Assembly (NCBI GenBank): GCA_009786625.1
Contig: WQRT01000001.1
Span: forward strand, 1-5,666
From: Treponema sp.
Lineage (GTDB): Bacteria > Spirochaetota > Spirochaetia > Treponematales > Breznakiellaceae
DNA: 5,666 nucleotides
Direction: 5' to 3'
The notes under the pieces were generated by a model, which ran no database searches, was not told the DNA's origin, and worked only from the letters and a program-made list of their open reading frames with translations. Positions 1-4,578 of this stretch are shown in pieces. The number at the start of each line of letters is the position of its first letter. Position 1 is the stretch's first letter. The translations under genes were made by a program, and so were the position numbers.

Positions 1-237
1 ACATTCGGCGATGTCAGGCGCGGCTGGAACTTCCGCTCGCTCGGACACGGCGATGTCGATTTTGAAAATATCATCCGCGAGCTTAACGCGATTAATTACA
101 AAGGCCCGCTCTCTGTCGAGTGGGAAGACACCGGAATGAACAGGGAAGTAGGCGCGAAAGAAGCGTGCGAGTTTGTAAAGAACATTAACTTCTCGCCGTC
201 TGATGTCGCCTTTGATGACGCGTTAAAAACAGACTAA
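1..237 (+). CDS. Sugar phosphate isomerase/epimerase, C-terminal part
   Basis: Only the last 78 residues and the TAA stop (235-237) lie in the window; the rest is cut off by the left edge. The readable part contains GHGDVDFENIIRELN followed by GPLSVEWEDTGMNRE and ends in an FSPSDVAFDDAL-like tail. This pattern is typical of the C-terminus of xylose-isomerase-like TIM-barrel proteins (the IolE / AP-endonuclease 2 fold family). In that family the Glu of the SVEWED strand is usually a metal ligand at the mouth of the barrel; assigning this role here is inference. Members isomerise or epimerise sugars or sugar derivatives in the cytoplasm. The exact substrate cannot be read from this fragment. 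A tRNA gene starts 24 bases after the stop on the same strand. The alpha-xylosidase gene beyond it, on the opposite strand, fits a carbohydrate-use theme, but no operon links the two. Confidence 0.85.
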   Translation, partial: TFGDVRRGWNFRSLGHGDVDFENIIRELNAINYKGPLSVEWEDTGMNREVGAKEACEFVKNINFSPSDVAFDDALKTD

Positions 238-261
238 GGTATTTTTACAAGGTCAATTGAA

Positions 262-334
262 GGGCGATTAACTCAGTGGTTAGAGTGCTACCTTCACACG
301 GTAGAAGCCACCGGTTCGAATCCAGTATCGCCCA
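262..334 (+). tRNA. tRNA-Val (anticodon CAC)
   Basis: A complete 73-base cloverleaf can be folded by eye. The acceptor stem GGGCGAT (262-268) pairs with ATCGCCC (327-333), with discriminator A334. The D stem is ACTC/GAGT (271-274, 283-286) around a loop with GG at 278-279. The anticodon stem CTACC/GGTAG (288-292, 300-304) closes the loop TTCACAC. The anticodon CAC at 295-297 reads the valine codon GUG. The variable loop is five bases (305-309), and the T loop is TTCGAAT (315-321). CCA is not encoded, since the bases after the discriminator are TCA, so the end must be added by the CCA-adding enzyme. The T stem ACCGG/CCAGT (310-314, 322-326) has one C-A mismatch, 312 against 324. A clear promoter is not visible in the 24 bases after the upstream stop, so the gene may be read from inside or upstream of the isomerase gene. 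Confidence 0.96.
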
Positions 335-353
335 TCAATTGGCCTTTTATTTT
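335..353 (+). terminator. tRNA trailer pairing with the leader, followed by a T tract (possible intrinsic terminator)
   Basis: The trailer TCAATTGGCCTT (335-346) is complementary to the leader AAGGTCAATTGA (249-260): 12 pairs, one of them G-U (253 with 342). It is separated from the acceptor stem only by an A-A mismatch (261 with 334). The right arm runs directly into TTTTATTTT (345-353). The precursor could therefore form a long helix enclosing the tRNA and end as an intrinsic terminator. The pairing is seen directly; termination is inferred. The Shine-Dalgarno of the next gene begins right after the T tract. Confidence 0.45.
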
Positions 354-359
354 AAGGAG
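354..359 (+). promoter_or_regulatory. Ribosome binding site of the small membrane protein gene
   Basis: AAGGAG lies seven bases before the ATG at 367. This strong, well-spaced site supports the 72-codon frame as a real gene despite its small size and lack of a recognised family. Confidence 0.8.
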
Positions 360-366
360 ATTAATA

Positions 367-585
367 ATGGGACACATATGGATGCTGATACCAATGATGG
401 CATTGTCCATACCGATAATCACGATCCTGCTTTCATTTAGGCAGAAGACTCAGGAAACAAGATTAAAAGAGCTTCAATTAAAAAAAGAAATGCTGGAACT
501 GGAAATTGCAAAACAAAACACCCAAATAAAATTACTGGAACAAGAAAATAAAAATCTAGATAAAATAATCGAAAACAGAACCTAA
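367..585 (+). CDS. Small membrane-anchored coiled-coil protein, function unknown
   Basis: The 72-residue protein starts at ATG 367 behind a good ribosome binding site. Residues about 5-24 form one hydrophobic segment containing WMLIPMMALSIPIITILLSF. Residues about 28-70 are rich in Lys, Glu, Leu and Gln, with heptad-like spacing of Leu/Ile, and look like a continuous coiled coil on the cytoplasmic side. This architecture (N-terminal anchor, IP motif early in the membrane segment, short coiled coil, roughly 70-75 residues) resembles phage-shock protein B. The sequence match is too weak for that name, and no pspA or pspC lies nearby. The gene follows tRNA-Val and converges on the alpha-xylosidase gene. 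Its TAA stop (583-585) is formed by the first unit of the heptamer array, so its present C-terminus may be an array-imposed end. No function is proposed. Confidence 0.75.
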   Translation: MGHIWMLIPMMALSIPIITILLSFRQKTQETRLKELQLKKEMLELEIAKQNTQIKLLEQENKNLDKIIENRT

Positions 586-694
586 ATCCTAACTAACCTC
601 TAATCCCAAAATCCTATCCCCTAACTACTAACCCCTATCCCCTAATCCCTATTCCCTAAATAACCCCTATCCCCTAAATCCTATCCCCTAATTA
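582..694. repeat. Degenerate 7-base tandem array, telomere-like (CTAWYCC on +, G-rich on -)
   Basis: CTA recurs with strict 7-base spacing at 593, 600, 614, 621, 628, 635, 642, 649 and 656; the unit at 607 is degenerate (CAAAATC). After a 4-base slip, it recurs at 667, 674, 681 and 688. A further unit at 582 is followed by CTA at 589, and another 4-base slip leads to 593. Units tend to alternate between CTATCCC (614, 635, 667, 681) and CTAAYCC (600, 628, 642), giving a looser 14-base pattern. About 15 units cover 113 bases. The + strand is C-rich; the - strand reads like TTAGGGG and ATAGGGG, similar in flavour to eukaryotic telomere repeats. The array fills the gap between two convergent genes and supplies the stop codons of both. 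It is not a CRISPR array, because there are no spacers. Its origin is unknown. Confidence 0.85.
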
Positions 695-2693
695 AAACAG
701 GCAAACTTAAAAACCCGTGCTTCTCGGTAATCCAGCGGCCGCCTTGAACAGCTTCTCCCGTGAAAAAGTTTGTCCACCCGCCATGCGGAACATAATAGGT
801 AACCGTGTTATCTTCGCTGAAGACGGGAGCCACAAGAAGATCGTCTCCGAGCATATACTGTCGATCCAGATACGCGCAGGCGGGATCATCTGGGAATTCC
901 ATAAACATCGCGCGCAGAACAGGCGTTCCTTTTTCGCATGCCTGCTTCGCCGCGTGCAGGAGGCGCGGTTTTATCTTTTCTTTTAACTCTGCAAAAAAGC
1001 GGCATACATTGGCGGCGCTATCCGGAAGCGGGGAATCATCATCTACGCTCCAGGGTACGCGGTATGAGTGGCTGCCGTGAAGTCTTGAATGTGACGATAA
1101 AAGCCCGAAAGCAAGCCACCGTTTAAATAGCGAAGCGCCGGGTGTCCCTTCAAAGCCGCCGATGTCATGGCTCCAGAAACCGAAACCGGAAAGTCCGAGC
1201 GACAATCCTCCGCGCAAAGTTTCCGCCATTGCCTCGAATGTTGATTCGCAGTCGCCTCCCCAGTGAAGCGGGAAACGCTGGCCTCCCGCTGTCGCCGAAC
1301 GCGCGAAGAGACAAGCTTCACCTTTGCCGCGTTTTTTTTCAAGGAGTTCAAAAACTGTTTTGTTATAAAGGAATGAGTAAAAATTATGATGGCGTTCCGA
1401 ATCGCCGCCGTCAAAAAAAACAGCGTCATCAGGGATGCGCTCGCCGAAATCTGTTTTAAAACAATCAACTCCCATGTCAAGAAGTTTTTCAAGCTTGTCT
1501 GTGTACCACTTGGCGGCGGCAGGATTTGAAAAATCCACGATTGCCATTCCCGCCTGCCACAGATCGGTCTGGTATACAGAGCCATTTTTGTCTTTTAAAA
1601 AATAGCTGTTTTCTTTACCTTCGTTGAAAAGCGCGGAACGCTGAGCGATATACGGATTGATCCATACACAGATTTTTATTCCTTTGGATTTAATCCACGA
1701 CAACATTCCTTTTGGATCGTTAAATGTCTCGTTATCCCAGATAAAATCGCACCAGTTAAATCCCTTCATCCAGAAGCAGTCAAAATGAAAAACCGATAAC
1801 GGAATTTTTCTTTTTTCCATCTCATTGATAAAACTCATTACAGTTTTTTCGTCGTAAGAAGTTGTAAATGATGTAGACAGCCAGAGTCCGAAGCTCCACT
1901 GCGGAGGCATCGCCGGTCTTCCTGTCAGAAACGTATAACGTTCCAATACCGCCTTTGGCTGCGGGCCGTAGATGATAAAATATTCCAGCGATTCGCCGCT
2001 TGCGCAGAATTGAACGCGTGATGTTTTTTCACTGCCGATTTCAAGAGAGACCTTCCCCGGATCATTTATAAAAACGCCGTAACCCATGTTTGTCATGTAG
2101 AACGGAATATTTTTATACGCCTGTTCACTCGCGGTGCCTCCGTCGGCGTTCCAGATATCAACAGACTGCCCGTTCTTTACAAGAGCGCCGAAACGTTCCC
2201 CAAGTCCGTAGACGAGTTCTCCCACAGAAAGCGAAAGTTCTTCTTTTATAAAAGACCCTTCGGTACTGTCGATCATATACCCTGTTGATTTCACGAGGTT
2301 CTTTGTTAAAACTTTACTGCCGCCGCGGAAAACAATGTTCCACCTTTCGCTTATTTCGATTGTTACGGATAAATCGCCGCTTACAAGAGACGCTTCTTTT
2401 TCTGTTACGCGAATAGACGGAATAAACGCGGGATCTGCTTCCAGCGGGAAAAGCGGTCTTTTATCAGGGCCTCCTTCAAAGTGCGATACCTTCACCCTGA
2501 TAATATTTTTAGCGGGGCTTGAATAGCGGATTGTAAGGAGCGGCATATTAAGAGTATCGCCTCTGTGCTTAATCGGTTTTCCGGGCGCGTATAAAACAAG
2601 CTCATTTCCGTTTTGCCGCGTGTCCAGAGCGCAGGCGGCGAAGTGCGCGCTGACGCCTTCTTTAAGAAGCCAGTAACCATTCGTGAATTTCAT
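681..2693 (-). CDS. yicI: Alpha-xylosidase, GH31 family, C-terminally truncated by repeat array
   Basis: The 670-residue cytoplasmic enzyme (no signal peptide) should release alpha-linked xylose from the non-reducing end of isoprimeverose and xyloglucan oligosaccharides. It aligns with E. coli YicI almost without gaps, one residue behind. The nucleophile is Asp415 in KTDFGERIP (YicI D416) and the acid/base is Asp481 in WGGD (YicI D482). Phe276, Cys306, Phe307, Trp344 and Lys413 match YicI F277, C307, F308, W345 and K414; in YicI the Cys-Phe pair separates xylosidase from glucosidase specificity. Residues 1 to about 250 form the N-terminal beta-sandwich; the barrel follows, with SGFGFWSHDIGGF at 502-514 and LLSSHSRLHGS at 531-541. 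Similarity runs to LSLPVLIR (662-669). The frame then enters the heptamer array and stops at TAG (683-681). YicI has 772 residues, so about 100, including the distal C-terminal domain, are missing. The ATG at 2693 has only a weak GGGG site. The protein may be impaired or inactive. Confidence 0.92.
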   Translation of the reverse strand: MKFTNGYWLLKEGVSAHFAACALDTRQNGNELVLYAPGKPIKHRGDTLNMPLLTIRYSSPAKNIIRVKVSHFEGGPDKRPLFPLEADPAFIPSIRVTEKEASLVSGDLSVTIEISERWNIVFRGGSKVLTKNLVKSTGYMIDSTEGSFIKEELSLSVGELVYGLGERFGALVKNGQSVDIWNADGGTASEQAYKNIPFYMTNMGYGVFINDPGKVSLEIGSEKTSRVQFCASGESLEYFIIYGPQPKAVLERYTFLTGRPAMPPQWSFGLWLSTSFTTSYDEKTVMSFINEMEKRKIPLSVFHFDCFWMKGFNWCDFIWDNETFNDPKGMLSWIKSKGIKICVWINPYIAQRSALFNEGKENSYFLKDKNGSVYQTDLWQAGMAIVDFSNPAAAKWYTDKLEKLLDMGVDCFKTDFGERIPDDAVFFDGGDSERHHNFYSFLYNKTVFELLEKKRGKGEACLFARSATAGGQRFPLHWGGDCESTFEAMAETLRGGLSLGLSGFGFWSHDIGGFEGTPGASLFKRWLAFGLLSSHSRLHGSHSYRVPWSVDDDSPLPDSAANVCRFFAELKEKIKPRLLHAAKQACEKGTPVLRAMFMEFPDDPACAYLDRQYMLGDDLLVAPVFSEDNTVTYYVPHGGWTNFFTGEAVQGGRWITEKHGFLSLPVLIRG

Positions 2694-2717
2694 TTTTTAC
2701 CCCGGGGAAAAATAGTG

Positions 2718-2745
2718 TTGTTCGATAACTTCAGTTATTGAACAA
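2718..2745 (-). promoter_or_regulatory. Inverted repeat between flgN and the alpha-xylosidase gene: operator or terminator
   Basis: On the - strand TTGTTCAATAAC and GTTATCGAACAA flank a 4-base centre (TGAA). They form 12 pairs, one of them non-Watson-Crick at the DNA level. Read as RNA, it is a hairpin followed after five bases by a run of five T, which would make a mediocre intrinsic terminator for fliS-flgN. Read as DNA, TTGTTC...GAACAA is a symmetrical half-site pair overlapping a possible promoter of the xylosidase gene, as expected for a sugar-responsive repressor operator. The symmetry is seen directly; the role is undecided. Confidence 0.5.
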
Positions 2746-2750
2746 GTCAA
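2722..2750 (-). promoter_or_regulatory. yicI: Possible sigma-70 type promoter of the alpha-xylosidase gene
   Basis: On the - strand TTGACT (2750-2745) is followed after 17 bases by TATCGA (2727-2722). The -35 box matches the consensus at five of six positions; the -10 box matches at only three. A start near 2715 would give a leader of about 20 bases carrying the GGGG sequence before the ATG. The inverted repeat at 2718-2745 lies across it, which would suit repression. The weak -10 box keeps confidence low. Confidence 0.3.
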
Positions 2751-2751
2751 A

Positions 2752-3288
2752 TTAGCCTTGCAAATCAACAAGAGATGCCGAGTTCGCGCCGCTGTAAGAT
2801 GAACGCCTGTTGCTTACAACGTACGGGTTAGTTCGCAGCGTTTTAATTTCCTGCCGCAGCTCCAACATTCGTTTCGACAGAAGTTCCTTGTTTTTGGTTG
2901 AACGCATAATCGCTTCGCTTTGCAGTTTGTCAAGCGATGCTTTAAGACTCGGCACTTCTGCGTCATCCGCACCGGATGCGCTTTTAGTCAGACTCTTGTC
3001 AGAGATAACCGAGTTGTACATTTCTTCCAGAGGATCGATAACTTTTTGGATCGAGAAAATGTCAGCGACAATTTTTTCTTCGATTTCAACATATGTTAAA
3101 AGATCTTCCGCGCTGCCCGATTCTATTACATCCTGCTGTTTGTCGAGTAAATCAAGATATGAACGAAACCTGTCCCTCTGCTGAGTCAGTAATGTTTTAA
3201 ACCGTTTTAATACGGCGACCCTCTGCGCCAGTTCCGCCGAATCAATCTCCGCCGGTATTGCTTTTTTGTTATTTAACGCCGCTGCCAT
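2752..3288 (-). CDS. flgN: Flagellar export chaperone FlgN-like protein
   Basis: This 178-residue, mostly helical, charged protein is likely the cytosolic chaperone that holds the hook-filament junction proteins FlgK and FlgL for the flagellar type III export gate. FlgN family members are poorly conserved. The call rests on size, a predicted long helical hairpin (residues about 18-95, containing LLDKQQDVIESGSAEDLL), a C-terminal helix with NKELLSKRMLELRQEIKTLR (133-152) followed by NPY, and its place directly after fliS. Residues about 96-118 are Ser/Ala/Asp-rich and look like a flexible linker. The tail (159-178) is Ser-rich. I chose ATG 3288-3286 because AAGGGAGG lies just upstream. The frame also opens at a TTG (3318) that overlaps the fliS stop, but that codon has no such site. 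The gap to the fliS stop is 26 bases, so the two genes are surely co-transcribed. Confidence 0.75.
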   Translation of the reverse strand: MAAALNNKKAIPAEIDSAELAQRVAVLKRFKTLLTQQRDRFRSYLDLLDKQQDVIESGSAEDLLTYVEIEEKIVADIFSIQKVIDPLEEMYNSVISDKSLTKSASGADDAEVPSLKASLDKLQSEAIMRSTKNKELLSKRMLELRQEIKTLRTNPYVVSNRRSSYSGANSASLVDLQG

Positions 3289-3292
3289 ATTC

Positions 3293-3300
3293 CCTCCCTT
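3293..3300 (-). promoter_or_regulatory. Ribosome binding site deciding the flgN start
   Basis: AAGGGAGG on the - strand ends four bases before ATG 3288. It argues that translation starts there and not at the in-frame TTG at 3318, which would add ten residues. Confidence 0.7.
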
Positions 3301-3314
3301 ATCCGCAAGTTGTA

Positions 3315-3749
3315 TCAACCTGCTATATTAATTCCCGCCATCTCGCGGTTCGGCTGTTCTACAGTACTCTGACTGATCGAATTCCATGTGTTCCGAAGTT
3401 CAAAAAGCATATTTTTTACCGCTGTAATTCTATCCGCGTTTTGCGTAATATTGGCTTCCAACAGCTCTCTGTTAAACCATGTGTAAAGCGAGAATAACTG
3501 CTTAGATATTTCTCCTCCGTTCTCGAAGTCGAGCGATACCATCAATTCAGTAATTATTTCTTCGGTCTTCATAACGGATTTACTGATCAATTCAATTTTG
3601 CGTGGTTCTTTTTTTGCTTCTTCCATGAGCTCCAGCGCTCTTGTAAGCTGTTTGACCGCTTCGTCATAAAGCATAACGATAAGCTGCCCCTGACCGGCTG
3701 TTTTTATTTTAGTTTCTTTGTATGTGGTTGACGCGCTTTTATATGTCAA
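3315..3749 (-). CDS. fliS: Flagellar export chaperone FliS
   Basis: This 144-residue cytosolic chaperone binds the C-terminus of newly made flagellin and keeps it unpolymerised until export. Family hallmarks are visible in order: an N-terminal stretch ending in Tyr10 before KETKIKTA, QGQLIVMLYDEAVKQL (20-35), a charged second helix, SLDFENGGEISKQLFSLYTW (72-91), and a helix with ELRNTW (117-122). The length is normal for FliS (about 125-150). The start must be TTG 3749-3747. An in-frame TAG lies four codons upstream, AGGGGA sits five bases before the TTG, and the next Met (26) falls inside the conserved core. The stop TGA (3317-3315) is 26 bases before flgN. The gene is separated from rsmG by 85 bases containing a sigma-28 type -10 element, so it likely begins a late flagellar unit. 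Confidence 0.93.
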   Translation of the reverse strand: MTYKSASTTYKETKIKTAGQGQLIVMLYDEAVKQLTRALELMEEAKKEPRKIELISKSVMKTEEIITELMVSLDFENGGEISKQLFSLYTWFNRELLEANITQNADRITAVKNMLFELRNTWNSISQSTVEQPNREMAGINIAG

Positions 3750-3754
3750 GATAG

Positions 3755-3760
3755 TCCCCT
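3755..3760 (-). promoter_or_regulatory. Ribosome binding site of fliS (supports the TTG start)
   Basis: AGGGGA on the - strand is five bases before the TTG at 3749. With the in-frame TAG upstream it fixes the unusual TTG start of fliS. Confidence 0.7.
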
Positions 3761-3767
3761 AAACCTA

Positions 3768-3775
3768 TTATCGGC
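3768..3775 (-). promoter_or_regulatory. Sigma-28 (FliA/WhiG-type) -10 element before fliS
   Basis: The - strand reads GCCGATAA, identical to the -10 sequence of flagellar sigma-28 promoters. It lies 18 bases upstream of the fliS start codon and 7 bases upstream of its ribosome binding site. The expected -35 (TAAA about 15 bases upstream) is poor: TATG stands there. Transcription would start near 3761, giving a leader of about 12 bases. The exact 8-base match in an 85-base gap ahead of a flagellar chaperone gene is unlikely to be chance. Confidence 0.6.
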
Positions 3776-3834
3776 TTTCTTGAAATTTTTCATAACGATT
3801 AATATATCAATTTTCCATAATGAGGGACAGACAT

Positions 3835-4578
3835 TCACTCTGGTTTCTTTATTAACAGCAGGTGACGCTCCTCGTCAAGGAACGGTACAGTAAGGGGTAA
3901 TATTTCACATTGAGAGTGATAATTTTCCAGCGGCGCAATTTCAGCCTCTATTTTATCTTTTTTACCCTTGTAAGCGGCGATAATTCCGCCCGGTGCGCAC
4001 GCGGCGGACAGTTTTTTAAGCAGTTCCGGCTCCAGAGGCAGAAAAGCGCGGAATGTAATGATGTCAAACCTGCCCGGAGCGGTTTTCTCAATGTCGTTTT
4101 CTTCGATTACTACATTGGAAAGCTCAAGAACGGCCTTTGTGTTGCGGAGAAAACCGGCTCTGCGCCCCATCCGCTCGATAAGGGTAAAACCGCATTGCGG
4201 CAGCGCAATCGCAAGCGGAAAACCAGGCAGCCCCGCACCGGAACCAACATCGGCAATGCGCGGCATATCGGTTTTTTGGTTCACAGAACGGAAGTTTGAA
4301 AATAATTCGATAAAAATTTTTAAAGGCGCCAGAGAATCTAAAATATGTTTGATTATTAATTCGTTTGTATCTTTTACTTTAACAAGACCGTATGCCGGAT
4401 TAAACAATTCAATCTCGTTAATATACCGTTCCAGAAGCGAAATTGATTTTGATACATTTAAACCGCAGAGAGACGCGGAGTCACGGCTTTCCTCATTCCC
4501 TCCGCGCAGGTTTGCGGTTAAAATATTTTTATATAAAATATCTATGCCTTCAAAAAGCAGGGAATATTTACCGGGCAT
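3835..4578 (-). CDS. rsmG: 16S rRNA (guanine527-N7)-methyltransferase RsmG (GidB)
   Basis: The 247-residue enzyme transfers a methyl group from S-adenosylmethionine to N7 of G527 in the 530 loop of 16S rRNA; loss of it in other bacteria gives low-level streptomycin resistance. The Rossmann-fold SAM motif DVGSGAGLPGFPLAIALP is at 110-127, the adjacent acidic strand end with ERMGRRAGFLRN at 135-146, and FRAF at 176-179. Before it, INEIELFNPAYGLVKVKDTNELIIKHILDSL is the usual RsmG N-terminal substrate-side region, with the KHILDSL signature at 77-83. E. coli RsmG has 207 residues; the excess is mostly about 35 extra N-terminal residues before GLNVS. The ATG overlaps the symporter stop by one base (TAATG, 4580-4576), so translation is probably coupled to it; no clear Shine-Dalgarno is seen. 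It is not next to mnmG, its common partner in other bacteria. Confidence 0.95.
   Translation of the reverse strand: MPGKYSLLFEGIDILYKNILTANLRGGNEESRDSASLCGLNVSKSISLLERYINEIELFNPAYGLVKVKDTNELIIKHILDSLAPLKIFIELFSNFRSVNQKTDMPRIADVGSGAGLPGFPLAIALPQCGFTLIERMGRRAGFLRNTKAVLELSNVVIEENDIEKTAPGRFDIITFRAFLPLEPELLKKLSAACAPGGIIAAYKGKKDKIEAEIAPLENYHSQCEILPLTVPFLDEERHLLLIKKPE

Noticed and set aside
212..240. Sigma-70 promoter for the tRNA (TTGATG, 17 bases, TAAGGT)
   Set aside because: The -35 box matches four of six positions and the -10 box only three; this is too weak to list as a feature.
253..341. TCAATTG direct repeats flanking the tRNA as attachment sites of an integrated element
   Set aside because: The 7-mer is nearly self-complementary and is explained by the leader-trailer helix; no integrase or element lies between the copies.
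582..694. CRISPR-like repeat
   Set aside because: Units are 7 bases and contiguous, with no spacers and no cas genes in the window.
1043..1585. 180-codon minus-strand open frame
   Set aside because: It lies wholly inside the alpha-xylosidase gene in another frame and has low-complexity, family-free sequence.
3289..3318. Upstream TTG start of flgN that overlaps the fliS stop
   Set aside because: No ribosome binding site fits it, while ATG 3288 has AAGGGAGG directly upstream.
3744..3749. TTGACA on the minus strand as a -35 box
   Set aside because: It is the TTG start and second codon of fliS, and no good -10 box follows at 16-18 bases.
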